From Orthonyx spaldingii (Eukaryota; Chordata; Aves; Passeriformes; Orthonychidae): a stretch of 64,000 nt of DNA. Shown one piece after another: positions 1 to 12,200 of this stretch (the stretch's first letter is position 1; each line of letters starts with the position of its first letter). Below the pieces are notes generated by a model. That model was not told the origin of the DNA and made no database searches. It saw only the letters and a list, made by a program, of their open reading frames with translations. Location: assembly GCA_013397795.1 (NCBI GenBank), contig VZTJ01001577.1, positions 686,271 through 750,270 of the forward strand. Direction: 5' to 3'. A program made the position numbers and the translations under genes.

Positions 1-705
1 ACAGCCTTGGGGCAGAGTGTCTGGGAAGTGCTCATTGGAAAAGAATCTGGGAGTGCTGGCTGACAGTGGCTGACCATGAGCCAGCAGTGAGCCCAGGTAG
101 CCAAGAAGGCCAATGGCATCCTGGCCTGTATCAGCAATAGTGTGGCCAGCAGGACCAGGGCAGTGACTATAGCCCTGCACTCAGCACTGGTGACGCCACA
201 CCTTGAGTGCTGTGTTCAGTTCTGGGCCTCTCACTGTAAGAAGGACATTGAGGGGCTGGAGTGTGTCCAGAGAAGGGCAGTGGAGCTGGGCAAGGTTCTG
301 GAGCACAAGTCCTGGGAGGAGCAGCTGAGGGAGCTGGGGTTGTTTAGCCTGGAGAAAAGGAAGCTCGGTGGAGACCTTATTGCTCTCTACAATTGCCTGA
401 AAGGAGGGTGCAGCCAGGTGGGGGTTGGTCTCCTCTCCCAGGTGAAAAGTGACAAAACAAGAGGAAATGGCCTAAATTTGCACCAGGGGAAGTTTATATA
501 TTAGAAAAAATTTCTTCACAGAAAGGGTTGCCAAGCATTGGAACAGGCTACGCAGGGAAGTGATGGAGTCACCATCCCTGGAAGTATTTAAGAGGTGTGT
601 AGATGTGGCACCTAGGGACATGGTTTAGTGGTGGATTTGGCAGTGCTGGGTTAACGGTTTGACTTGATAATCTTAGAAGTCATTCCCAAACAAAATGGTT
701 CTATG
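1..705 (+). repeat. CR1 LINE 3' portion
   Basis: This is the 3' end of a chicken-repeat-1 (CR1) non-LTR retrotransposon in + orientation. It shows the typical remnant of the reverse transcriptase C-terminus: an open frame at 142-504 contains HSALVTPHLECCVQFWASH and, further on, REL.LFSLEKRKL.GDLIALYNCLKGG. These match the conserved end of CR1 ORF2. The typical tail follows, with a heart of 'ggaacaggct' and 'tggagtcaccatccctgga', and it ends in a short imperfect repeat at 690-705. The frame is broken downstream by a stop after the fragment. The copy probably begins before base 1. Confidence 0.93.
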
Positions 706-2548
706 GTTTTATTTTGTGGTGTGCTCTCAATCTTGATAGTCAAGTCTAGGGAAGTTCTTGTAACCCTTCTGTTGCAAGTGATAGTTTCTGTTAACATTGT
801 ATATTCTGCTTGGATTGTGAACAGAGAAGCTGATCCATAGAAGAAAGCTAGTACTTGAAAACAGATTCTGTTCTAGAAAGGAAATTAAATATAAGAACGC
901 ACTTTCTTGGCAAGCCTGGTGCAAAAATTAAAACCTCCAAAATGTTTCTTGTCTGCTAGGTGTGCATTTTGTTGGGCAACTCAATAAATATCTTTTTTTA
1001 GGAGATACAGCTCTGCATTTTATATTTCATGTCCCCTGGCAATAAGCATAAAGTTAAGAGGATTTAATTATGTGGAATGAGTTGGGTTGATAGTCTTCCT
1101 TTAGACTGATCCCAGATTATGTGGGAATGCATCAAATTTTTTATTTTTTGAAGCACATCAAGCCTGTATCCTTTTGTTTCAGGTTGGTATGATTGGTCCT
1201 TTTGTGGTAGCAAAGTAGGGTCTCCTAGCATATGAAAATTACATTTGTCAATTCTTGTCAATTTATTTTTGTTCATCATAAAGTTCCAAATGTATTTTGG
1301 TCTCTGAAGAGACTTTATAAAATCTTCTCTCTGAATAATGTGCAGACAAATCAAATAAATTGTGACCCTTAATTCCAAAGACATTGAAAGGTGTCACTGT
1401 TGTGTGTGATAAATTCATAGTCTTTTTATGCAGGTTTTCTTCAAGGTTGCTCATTTGATATTAATATGGGATTGAAGATACTGAGAAGGATCAAGATTTG
1501 TTAAAACCCTGCTGTCTGTGTGGTGGTTTTGAACTTAGGCTCATGTTATCTTTTTCCTTTCACTATACAGATTCTTCAGTTTTATGGCAAGTACTGGTTT
1601 TGCTGTTGAATAACAGTAAAGTTTCTCCTGAGAGTGTTTCACCCTTGTTTATACATATCCTCACTAGTCTGGTTTGGGGCTGCAAAATACACAAGACTAG
1701 AGATTACCAGTTCAAAGAGCAGCTGCTGCTCAGCTGTTCAGATCATTATTTAGGCACTTGACTGAAATTTGAAGTTTGGATCTTGAATTGCAGTACTGAG
1801 TTGACTGTCACTATCCTTCTTCCAAAACACAGGGGTTAATGTTCTTTCCATGCTGCCTACCCTACAGTATTGCTGCATGACTTACAGAGTGAAAACTGTC
1901 ATCTGCTCTAGAATGACTTTCAGCTGTAACCTCAGTCACTTTTTGGTTTCTCACTATGATGGTAGGAAGGAAAAACTTAAAAAAGCCTCCATTGTTTCTG
2001 GAATAGTGCTCAGAGTATTCTACCTACCAGATCCTTGTCTCTACAACTGCATCTAAATACATATTTGAGTTTCTGGTATACTGTAAACCTAGGCGGTGAA
2101 AAAGATTGTAGTTCTCTCAGTACAGGACTGTAACATACACTAGACCAGTGGAGATACAGAGGTAAGAAAGTGGATGTTGCATGTTCCTGTGTCTGTATTC
2201 CAGTGGCACAAGTACCCTCAAAGATAAATGAAGCTAACATTCAAAGTCTGATGTAGATACTGCAGACATCCTGCTAATACTGTTTTTTGTATCACTAGAA
2301 CAATGTAGGTTGAAGGCAACTGGTGAGAGTTTGCACAAACTATTTCTGGAGAACTGTCATTTACTTCTCTTTCTTGAATGCCACTAATCTTGAAATGTGT
2401 ATCTTAATTTTAATGTGTTGCTGTGAAAATATTGAGACTACCCCTGCTCCCTTCTACATATTTAAGAAGGAATTTTTTGGAAGTACAATAGCTGTCTCAC
2501 CCATTTATTGTCTGATAACTTTTTTTCTGAATAGAAAATTCAAATTAT

Positions 2549-2549
2549 G

Positions 2550-2583
<34 letters not shown>

Positions 2584-2590
2584 TATACAT
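2549..2590. repeat. (TA)n(CA)n microsatellite
   Basis: About ten AT units run directly into six CA units, followed by an interrupted cataca tail. It is a simple compound dinucleotide repeat in intron sequence and is likely length-polymorphic. Confidence 0.97.
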
Positions 2591-3837
2591 AACTGGTATC
2601 TACAGTAGTGATTTTTGGTGCTACTTTTGGCTTCAGAAGCATAATTTCCCAGGTGACAATAGTCTTGGCTCTCTTATTTCAACAAGTATGTAAGAAAATG
2701 TATGTGCAAATCTCTGTGTGTTAAGAGGGAAAGATTTCTATTTCAAAATGAATGGAACAAGTTTGTTAGAAATTAACTTCATGTTCCCATCTTAAATGTG
2801 CATTTAAGTTCTTGCACATACATTTGGCAAGGGTTTGTGCTGTGTGTCTCATCTGATTATGTACAAGCAGCCAAAGAGAGCACACTGTTGCACACTGTGT
2901 AAAGCAGCACTTGTATCTAAGTCCTAAGTATAGAGAAAGTTTTGAAAAATTGCTGTTAGAGATTTGGCTTCTCAAATGGTCAGATTACTGTTCAGAGCTT
3001 TAGGACTCATTGGAAACCTTTCATTTATTAAAGAGACTATCTGTTAAAGATGTCTGTATGGATGGATTTGAATGATTGGAACATCAGGACTCCTTGGCCT
3101 TTCACAACAACAATTTCTTTCTGTTTGGGGCTCAGTTTTTCCTTTATATGCATTCATGCCATAGTTACAGTGTTGAGATTTCCCTTAACTGCAGTTTAAC
3201 TGGGAGGGGAAACTTGTTCCTTCTTCCAGTTGAGTGATGCAAATATCTAAGTTATGAGCATGGGATTCTGGTCAGAATAATGCTCTTTTACTTTAGAAGG
3301 ATAACCAAGTGTATACTTGTCAAAAACAAGTAATTAACTTCTTTTTCTCTTAGAGCCATTGGGAACTTGCCCAGTTTCCTGGGAAGAACTGGTAGGGTTG
3401 TTGGTTTTTTTTTAACTGGGAAAGGTGTCCCATCTTTCTTACCAGATCCAGCTTGCCTGTTCTAGCCTGCTTTAGAAACTTGGACCCTACTTGCTAGAGG
3501 CATTTATAAGATGCACAGGCCTTGTCAGGTCTTGGTGTAACTTCTGAGGTGAATCATCTTTGTCCATTTCTAATGTATGAATAGATTTCTTTCCTTTCCA
3601 ACTAGAATCCAAGAAATGGATATCAAGCCTTATAATTTGTTCCTAGTAACTCAAAAAGATAGCCAAACTTTTCCTCCTGTTAAAAAAAAAAATAAAAAAT
3701 GTTTTGGGTCTTGCAATTTAATTACCAGTCCATTTATCTTATTTTTCACTTAGACAATTTCTTGAATTACTGAGTGTTTTAGGAACAATGCTGCTAAGTA
3801 ACAATGTGCAATTAATAACATTCATAACATTTTCCCA

Positions 3838-4768
3838 GCACAGAGAGAACATCAACCTGTTCAAATGAGAAGGATCACCAAGACGATTAGAGGGATGGAG
3901 CACCTCTCCTGTGAGGAAAGGCTAAGAGAACTGGGTTTGTTCAACCTAGAAAAGAGAAGGTTTTGGGGTGATTTTGATGCCTTGTTGGGACTACCTAAAA
4001 ACAGAGGCTAGACAAAACTAAGAGAAGAAAAAGCAGACATATTTATTGAAGGGCCTTCAGGTACATTTAGGGCAGTTAAAGCTCACCCACGGGCTACACC
4101 TTAAAATGAACGACCGGTCACAGATTTTTCATACTTTTACAAGTTTGGTCCTTTTGCATATTGGGGGTTAATCCTCCAATTACAACTTCAGGCAACTAAG
4201 TCTTTTACTCCAAGCTTGCTCCTCCAATTCACTGTTGTTTACATATCTTGGTGTCTGAGACAGTAAGATGTCCTTGAGTTTCAGGCCTAGAGAGGAATTG
4301 TTTAGTCTAAAATGGGAGAACAGTAGCTTAGCACTGTGTATGGAGTCAAGAGTTATACACTGAAGACTTACAGGATTACAGATACATGAAAAATATAGAC
4401 GCTAAAATCCTAAGGCATCAGCTTAACTGCAGCCTTCCAGTACCTGGAGGGAGCGTACAAGAAAGATGGAGAGAGACTTTTTACAAGAGCAGGTAGTGCA
4501 AGGACAAGGGGAAATGGCTTCAAACACAAAAGACAGAAGGTTTAGATTAGATGTTAGGAAGAAATTTTTTCTGTGAGGGTGGTGAGGCTCTGGAACAGGT
4601 TGCCCAGAGAAGCTGTGGACTCCCCATCCCTGGAGGTGTTCAAGACCAGTCTGAATGGTGCTGTGAGCAACCTTGTCTAGTGGAAAATGTTCCTGCCCAC
4701 GGCAGCAGGGTTGGAACTACATGATCTTTAAGGTCCTTTCTGGCACAAGCCATTCTACGCTTCTGTGA
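3838..4768 (+). repeat. CR1 LINE 3' portion split by an LTR
   Basis: Two collinear CR1 pieces, 3838-3982 and 4421-4768, flank an unrelated 438-bp insert. The left piece carries the CR1 stretch for 'gagggatggagcacctctcctg...tgaggaaaggctaagagaactggg'-type sequence. The right piece resumes at the expected point with 'cagccttccagtacctgga', then 'aagaaagatggagagagac', 'ggaacaggttgcccagagaag' and the 3' tail near 4768. The pieces read as one CR1 element when the insert is ignored, so the CR1 is older than the insert. It is in the same orientation as AOPEP. Confidence 0.92.
3983..4420 (-). mobile_element. Solitary LTR, reverse orientation, inserted in CR1
   Basis: The insert begins TGTTGGGACT and ends AAGGCATCA on the + strand, giving the TG...CA termini of a retroviral LTR. 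On the minus strand it starts TGATGCCTTAGGATTTTAGC and ends AGTCCCAACA. An AATAAA polyadenylation signal (complement of 4042-4047) lies about 60 bases from its 3' end, where the R/U5 boundary is expected. No internal retroviral sequence adjoins it, so it is probably a solo LTR left by recombination between two LTRs. The flanks offer only an imperfect short duplication (gcct against gctt). The family is likely an avian ERV LTR; I cannot name it with certainty. Confidence 0.82.
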
Positions 4769-7000
4769 ACATTGCACTGCGTAGATAATATTAAAAAGGT
4801 AGATTTGGCTAGTATCAGTATGGGTGGAGCAGAGTTTCTGGAATTCAAATATATATTGAAAATAGAGAATCTGTGTTTTTAAACAAATGCATAGAATCAA
4901 CCGTATTCCAAATTAATAGGAGCTGGACCTCTTCGAGAGACATTTTCAGTCTTTGACAAAATTACTCTTAAGAAAAATGGGAACTTTTCAGTGGTTTGAG
5001 TTGGAGATAGTACTGTTTGTTAAGGGCAAATAAAATAAAAGGAATAATTTAAGGTGTTCTCAGGAAAGGAAGTTGCTGGCTCTACTCAGACTCTAAAATT
5101 AAACTCTGCTGCAGCACATAATCTTATTTTTAGCCTTGTAGGAAGCTGTAGTCATATTTTTTGGCCAAAATTTAACTCACCTATTTTTCTCACTGAAGTG
5201 ACTTGTAATCCCTCTGTAAAAGAGAATATAGTCCAAATGTTCTGGTTTTTAAGTGATTAAGTAGAGAAAGCAGGAAATACAATCTTTATTGTATATTTAC
5301 CTACAATAGACTTAAAATGCAAACTGTTCTGTGAGCCTGTTTATGAGGCATGAAGTTACTTTTGTTTTGCTTAACCTAGTGGCCGAAATGTTGCTACCAG
5401 TATGTCTGGAATGTTATTTACTCGGTCTATTTCTGCAGTTTTTCTTTGTAGCACTGTACACATGCCCCAACTAGAGGTAATTTACTTACAACTGACCAAA
5501 GTAATACCCTCAAAGTTGTGGTTATTTTTCTCTTTGGGAACTTTATAATGAAAGATTCATCATGTTCTGCAGCTTCTGTGCTCACACTTTCCCCCCATCT
5601 CTCATTCCCTTCCTTCTCTTAATTGGAATTGCGTTTGGCAAAGAGTTGGAGAGCTGTGTTTCTACTTGCTTTTTTTGTGTTACTTGATTCTTCAATTTAG
5701 TACTTTAATTTCTCACATTGTTTCTTACAATGCTGTCTGATTCAAATGTATTAACTTTCTTGGCTGGGTAACTACTACTTTTTTATAAGGAGATAGTTGT
5801 TATGTTTTTCTATCTAAGTGTGTATCATATTTTATGGTCCCATTTCCAGACATTCAGCTGGTTGCAAGAAACCTGTGGGTGTTTTAACATTTCCAACGGA
5901 AGGGTAGGATGGGTGGGGAAGCTCTTTGGAATGCTAATGAATAATATTTGAGTCTTGGAGATATCTTAAGGCCATACACTCCCCTCCTGTGCTTGGAAGT
6001 CTAGACTTAAAGACCTCTGGTCTTGAGGGTATTAGCCTTGTGCTTTATTTCCTTTCTAACTGACTGGAGTGAGAAAAGAGTTGAAATACAGATCATGGAT
6101 ACCATGGGTTAATGTAGGAACACTCTGGATGGTGGCTTTGATTTGTGTCCTCGCTACTCGTATCCGTGACATGATGTCCTGTTTACCCCTTGCATATTAG
6201 TCAGAGGGCTTAATTCTGCTACTTTTATTTTTTAGATATACTTAGTTTCAAAAGTTGTATAGGTTTTGAGATGTTAAGGTCTGTGATGTCTATAAGCATA
6301 GCAGAAATTGCCTTACAGTAGCACGTAATTTGGGAACTGCAGTAACTTGCAGTTCAGTGTATTTTCAATAGCAGAGTGACAATTCATAAGTTTCCCCCTG
6401 CAATTTCTTCTTGTAGTGCTTGAGTACAAAGCAGAGTAGATACAGACTGGGTTGTTCCCCTGCTCTTCTGAAAAGCAGATATTTACTGCTTCTCACTCCT
6501 ACGGTTGTAGTAAAATATGTTCTTCCTTTGCATTTGCAGGAATGATCAACTCATGTCATGAGATGGTATTCTTCTTAATTTGTTTGAAGTTTTGACAACC
6601 ACATGTGCTTTACTGTATATGATTTTTTTAACTTTTGGATAGTGATTTGTGTTCTTTATTAAATGTTTCTGCTTTATTTATTTCCATCTTGCATCATTTA
6701 ACTGATAAATATTTGTTGCCAATATTAACACTGCTCATATATTATAGTCCTGGCTTATGTATGAATGCTTCTGTTGAAATAAATCAGTCTTGTAACATGA
6801 AAAATATAAACCTTTGGTTTTAGTTACTTCTTACAATTAATAGCTGTTTGATGGCTCAATACAATACAACTGCTTGGTAGAATTTTAGTTTGATTCTCTG
6901 CTAACCAACAATAAAGTACGACTTAATTCCTACAAATTCCTGAGATACAAACTATTAGTCATGACCTAGCATGCATGTGCTACTAAGAAGCTAACAGGCT

Positions 7001-7337
7001 AATAAAGCCTACCTGATGGGAGCCTACAAGAAAGATGGAGAGAGACTATTTACAGAATATGTAGTAACAGGACAAGGGACAATGCCTTCAAACTGAAAGA
7101 GAATAGGTTTAGATTAGATATTAGGAGAAAGTTCTTCCCTATTAGGATGGTCAGGCACTGGCACAGGTTTCCTAGAGAAGCTGTAGATGCCCCATCCCTG
7201 GAAGTGTTCAAGGTCAGTTTGGATGGGTCTCAGAGCAACTGGGACTAATGAAAGGTGTCCATGTCCATGGCAGAAGAGTTGAAACTAGGGGATCTTTAAA
7301 GTCCCTTCCAATCCAGGCCATTCTTTGGTTCTGTTGT
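7001..7337 (+). repeat. CR1 LINE 3' end just upstream of the zinc-site exon
   Basis: The copy starts near 'cctacctgatgggagcctacaag', continues 'aagatggagagagact' and ends 'gtcccttccaatccaggcca' plus a short tctg-type tail at about 7337. It is closely related in layout to the right part of the copy at 4421-4768 but is more diverged. It ends about 120 bases before the AOPEP exon at 7458, so it forms most of the immediate intronic flank of that exon. Confidence 0.92.
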
Positions 7338-7392
7338 TTTGTTGGGTTTTTTTGGTTTTTGTTTTGTTTTGTTTTGTTTTTGGTTTTTTTTT
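7332..7392. repeat. T/G-rich (TTTTG)n tract
   Basis: A run of T-rich units with repeated ttttg lies directly after the CR1 tail. It probably grew from, or next to, the CR1 3' end. It ends about 65 bases before the AOPEP acceptor; the acceptor has its own pyrimidine run, so this tract is not needed for splicing. Confidence 0.85.
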
Positions 7393-7457
7393 ATGGCCAT
7401 GCAATGCACACTGTAACAGATCAGTAATGGATTCTGTCACTTATTTCTCCTGTGCAG

Positions 7458-7647
7458 CCCACACATCATCTTTCTGTCACAGAGTGTATTACCGGGAGGA
7501 AGGAACCTCTGTGGAACACGTCTGTGCCATGAAATTGCTCATGCTTGGTTTGGACTGGCCATTGGTGCTCGTGATTGGACTGAAGAGTGGCTAAGTGAAG
7601 GGTTTGCCACTTTTTTAGAAGATATATTTTGGGCTAGGGCACAACAG
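7458..7647 (+). CDS. AOPEP: AOPEP exon with the M1 zinc-binding site (HEIAH...E)
   Basis: This exon carries the catalytic centre. After one base that completes a codon begun upstream, the frame reads about 63 residues. The zinc motif HEIAH is at 7528-7542 and its third ligand, the glutamate of WLSEGFA, is at 7597-7599, with exactly 18 residues between the second histidine and that glutamate, as in M1 peptidases. The two histidines and the distal glutamate bind zinc; the glutamate inside HEIAH is the general base. The stretch from CGTRLC through FGLAIGARDWTEEWL matches my memory of human AOPEP almost exactly. The acceptor is preceded by a pyrimidine-rich run ending tgtgcag; the donor is gtaagg. 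A CR1 tail and a T/G-rich tract end only about 65-120 bases upstream. An overlapping open frame in another register (7325-7594) is a shadow of this exon. Confidence 0.97.
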
Positions 7648-9125
7648 GTAAGGTGATGACACGTTGCTTCAAGATTAAATTAATGTGGAAAGCAAAATTA
7701 TATGTGAATTAGATACAAATTAAACCTCCTGTGCTATGAAGTAAAATATTTTAAAATGGTATTGGAATTTGCATGCAATTTTTTTTTAAGAAGTGATCCA
7801 CAATGAATAGAAATCTTTACAGAGGTAGAGGTCAGTGCAAGTGAGAATAGAAATATCTGTTTGTCAATGGATACCTACCCACAAATTTACTACTGAGTTA
7901 TTAAAATTCAACTCTCAAACAATTGCTCTGCATTCTTTCCACTTCTATTGTGTACCTGAAACTGGAAAAAGCAACAGTCTTACTGCATATTGTAATATTC
8001 CAGGTACCTAATTAAAATTGCTTGCTTTTGTCCAATGAATGGCCAAGAAGTGTATCTCAAAGCAAGATGGAAGATGATTTTAAATAGGGCACAGTGGCAC
8101 TTACACTATTTTTCTCTGCTACTTGCCCAGCAAGTTACTCTCCTGTCAGAGACTTAGAAATCACTTCCTGCCTTAATGTGAAAAGTTAATAAATCGTGTG
8201 TCAGCTAGCAAAATGTTTTTCTGATGTAATTCTTGCTTTTGTAGTACCTCTGCTACTTCAAGCATTTCATGTGTCAGTCATTTCTTCCTGTGCCTGTTCT
8301 ACCCCTTTAGTCTGCAGATCTCCACCTGTGGAAGAGCATAGTAGAACTGGGAGCTGACATAATACACTCTTCTGAACGTCCTTTTAATTAAGTATTTGGC
8401 ATATTTATAGCACCAAACAAAACAGAATGCCTTGTCATGTACCGTATTTCTGGAAAAAGAAAGAGAGAAAGGCTGTCCAAGCACTTGTCTTTTCCCTTTT
8501 GGTTCTGGAACCCATTTGTGCCCTCATATTGAGCATCACAACACTGCTTTTGCGTTCCTCAGTCTCCCAAATATTCTTATAATAGAGAAACATAAATTAT
8601 AATTATGTTCAAAATAATTATTTGTCAGCTGGCAACTTGGCATTTGTTTAGTAAGTAGGAATCTTTGTTAATATTACATAAATGGGGGAAAATACAACTG
8701 GGAGCTTTCACGAGTATGGCAGAAGTAGTCGGAAAGAGGCATGAAGCCAGGACACAATGTAGCTCTTTACTCTCAAGCTGGGATGAGTAAAGATGTGACC
8801 AAAACCACTATGCCAGGTACCTGTACTGTATATTCAGTTCATTTATTGCCATTCACTGAAGGGAAAACAACATGCCCATCTCTCTCCTCAGTGAGAACTA
8901 TTTAACTGACTATTGATTTGATGTGCACAGTGAGGCTTTTGTTTTCCTTAGTGATGCTATTAATTCTCATAGCAGCAACTGTTATTTTTTTGTCATGGAT
9001 ATTAATACTGTCTCCTGCCTCTTCTGCCCATTAAAGAGACACAAACCAAGTTTCTTGTTCTGAATATTATTATTATCTGTTGGGAAACAGCAATCAGTGA
9101 TCTGTGTTTTTTGTTTACTAAGCAG
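7648..9125 (+). other. AOPEP intron, nothing recognised
   Basis: A 1.48-kb AT-rich intron. No repeat family, RNA gene or further exon is recognised. One antisense open frame (8299-8484) shows no known motif. Confidence 0.85.
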
Positions 9126-9232
9126 CTGTCACATGATGAAATAAAAGCGCAGCAGGAATTGAAAGCTTTACTTCGCTGGCGCCGACTCAAAGATGAGATG
9201 CAAAACTCTGAAGAAGAGCTGCAAGTTTTAAG
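9126..9232 (+). CDS. AOPEP: AOPEP exon, charged linker after the zinc site
   Basis: This 107-base exon reads LSHDEIKAQQELKALLRWRR and continues LKDEMQNSEEELQVL, ending in two bases of an arginine codon. It matches the human segment I remember, which has the same conserved LRWRR core and a DEMQ...EE..QVLR ending. The segment is rich in charge and likely helical; it links the zinc-binding helix region to the strand and helix carrying the catalytic tyrosine. The acceptor is weak-looking (tttactaagcag) but follows a T-rich tract. The donor is gtaaca, less common than gtaag or gtgag. The two-base overhang is completed exactly by the first base of the next exon at 14379, which supports both boundaries. 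Confidence 0.95.
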
Positions 9233-12200
9233 GTAACAATATGACAGCATCATCGTTGCTTTTACATGTCCACTCTCTCCTCTTTTCCACTTTTTCTCCC
9301 TTCGAAAGATATACATCTGAATCATTTGATTAAATACACTGCATTTCCTTATTTCTTTCTAATGAAAAAAAAAAAAGGCAAATTAAATGGACTAGGTTAT
9401 ACATCTTGACTATAATGCAATTGCTTCTTCCTTTGTTAAAGCAAGCTTTCAGAAACCATGGGATTTAGTTTGATATGAAATAGCTCTGTTTACAAGAGCT
9501 TCTATTCAGGGAAAAAATAAAAGACCATTTCCTGAACAAAGTTCACTGTTGGAAGCCATAAGAGTAATTTTCTGTGACTGAAGACAAGCACATACAGTAG
9601 TATGGTATCTACCTGCCAAGCTGAATTAAGCTTTAAAAAACAAGGAAAAAATATAGTGAACTGTATAAATCTACTTTCTCATTAGAAGTTACTAATATTT
9701 ATATTTAAAATTGATTTTTGGTATTTAGGTATCAGATGCTAAACTCAAGGCTCCTTTGTAGATAGCTAAAGACAGTCTTTCTTTGCCAGTGATTAATAAT
9801 CTGGGCTGTTCTGTTTGGTGTGTTAGAAATTTTCCATAGTCTTTGATCTTGAGTGTCTGTCTAGCTCAAGATCCACTGAGCCTCTGCTGCTTGTCTCCTC
9901 ACAGTCTTTGACTGAGAATAATGAGCTTACTAATCCTAGTTGAAATTAGCCATGATTTCTGACCAAATCACGAAAGTACAGTGACAGATTTCAAACAATT
10001 ATGTAGTCCATTCTCCTGCTCTGAAATAAAGGCAGTACACACAGACTGTCCTAAGTGGGTTCTTAGAAACATGTTCTTAGAAGGCTCCAATGAAAAAGTT
10101 TTCCTAAGAGAGAAGCTGTATTAGTGTCTCAATACACCACCTAAGCTTAGTGTTAACAGTTAAAAATTGCTTTCTAAGGCACAATTGAAATATTGTTTAT
10201 TTCAGTCAATGTAGATTTCTACTTTTCTTTCACCAAGTGAAAGTAAAGAACAAAATGATACCCATCTTCTAGATTATCAACTTTTAAATGTTTTTGGAAG
10301 ACTGTTGCCATTTTGTTCTTTTAAGGTCTTCCCTTCTTCTTGAGCTTGCCCAGTAGAACGTTAAAGACTTTTATATTTGGGTACTCTAGAGAGTGTTCAT
10401 TAACATAGACATTCCTCTCTGAGGCCTCATGTAATCCAAAAGCATCTGCATAACTGTAGTCTTTCATTGATCTGTTTTACTTTATGTTTATTGTTGAATT
10501 GTGTAGCCTATGTGTAAGCAGTCAGTGAAGCTACACGTGTGTAAATGTTCGAGTGTGTAATTTGATGATAGTTGTAAATGCAAAAGCAGGCTTTATCACT
10601 AGTTGTTTTACAGCTGCTGCCAACACAACTACCAATTTACATACTGAGGTTTTTGTTTGTTTTAAATTTTTTTTTAAATATTAGTTCTTGTGATATGATG
10701 CTTTTCTGGATAAGTGTTTTCCATTTTCAACCCTATGGAATCACATTTGTTGTATTTTTTGTGGATTATATAGCTATTACTTTTAATCAAATGTTATGTG
10801 GTGTACATTTTCAAAATAATTTTTCTAAGGGCCACAATCCTTTGTAGTTTGAAACTCAGGAAGGATTGGTTTATTTTGATATTGAAACTTGAGGTTTCTA
10901 TTGACTTGCACATTTAGTAGACATAATAATAAGTATTTTGCTTACCTTTTGGATAGTAGTATTCCTAAAGCTAATACAGAAGAGTGACAGAGTCATTTCT
11001 CATTTGAAAAATATGTCTCCAATAAACACTTCAGGCCAGGAACATGATACCAGCTTATGATTCTGGCCATTTCTTCTTCTCTGATGTCTCTAGTTCCTTG
11101 TGGTTGCATTTAAGGACTTCCTACTGGTTTCAGTTAGATATAAATACTTTCTACTATATTTGTGGCGTGGATGTGAATAAGTTCTCCTTTTGCATATTTA
11201 CTGGGTTTTTTTCCTTTTCTTCATCCTTCTGAAAGTATGTCCTTGTGCTTTCCAGAACTGGCATATAAGAGAGAAAATCTCAATCCCACTCCTTGCTCTG
11301 GGTTGTGAGTCTGCACTGAGGCTTGGGTTGATTCAAACTTGTATTTTTATATAGGATATTAAAAGTAAATGATAGCTGTTTGTTACTTCTTGACAATCAT
11401 TTCAGGAAGAAAAAATCAACCAACTCACTCTTCCCAAGCATAAACTTATTCTTCAATTACTTTTTTTGTTCCCTGCTATCATATGATTATCTGTGCTTTC
11501 TCCTGACAGCTGGAAAAATCTGCCCCAAAATCATTAGCTGATCCTACTAATTTTTGATCCAGCAAATGAATACTTATTTAGACTGGTTGAAAGCCACTCA
11601 GCAAACTGATGATCAGCCTGATGTTTCTTCTTATTGTGGGTACTTGATACTATGTTACAGGAAGTAGCATGTCATAAGCTACCTGTTAAAACAGAGGTCA
11701 GGTAAGAAAGAAATTGGATAAGTGTCTTTTCAACAGGCAGCAGCTCTGAAAGGCAGCACCAGCAAATCTCAATATTGAAGAAGGAGTTTGTGGCACTTTC
11801 GTGCTCGTATATGATGAGACTTCCAACAGAACTGTGCCTATTTTCTCACAGAATTTGAAGCAAACCTGCAGGGATAAAAGCACCTGTGAAATATGTCTTG
11901 GCACTTGTTTTGCTGGTAGTCATCAACACCAGCATTCTCATCCAGCACTCTCATCTCTCATGTTTGGAAAGCAAAGAAGAGAAGTCCACTATGTTCTGCA
12001 GAATAAAGCTGGTGTTGACATTTGTTTTGTCTCCTGGCCCTTATGGCTGAACTTCAGCTTGTGGTTATTCATTAAGGCAAGCCCATGTTGATATCTAACT
12101 AAATTAGTCTTATATTTCCACTTGAGTCAGGTCCATTCTGTCCTGAAGCAATACTTCTGACTGGTCTGTAAGTGTTTGAAGAGTTTTATTGTATCTGATA

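Larger units (their letters stand above)
1..7457 (+). other. AOPEP upstream intron (partial)
   Basis: No coding exon is recognised here. The stretch holds a CR1 end at 1-705, a TA/CA microsatellite at 2549-2590, a CR1 copy split by an LTR between 3838 and 4768, and a CR1 end at about 7001-7337 followed by a T/G-rich tract. The rest (706-2548, 2593-3837 and 4769-7000) is ordinary AT-rich sequence. Short open frames there have no recognisable domains. Confidence 0.8.

Noticed and set aside
142..504. A 120-residue open frame at the start of the window as a host gene
   Set aside because: It is the decayed end of the CR1 reverse transcriptase, not a host protein.
7325..7594. 89-residue plus-strand open frame
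   Set aside because: It reads the AOPEP zinc-site exon in the wrong register and begins in the T/G tract.
8091..8110. Possible miR-27b-like string (cacagtggc)
   Set aside because: Only the first nine bases agree; the sequence then diverges and no hairpin is evident.
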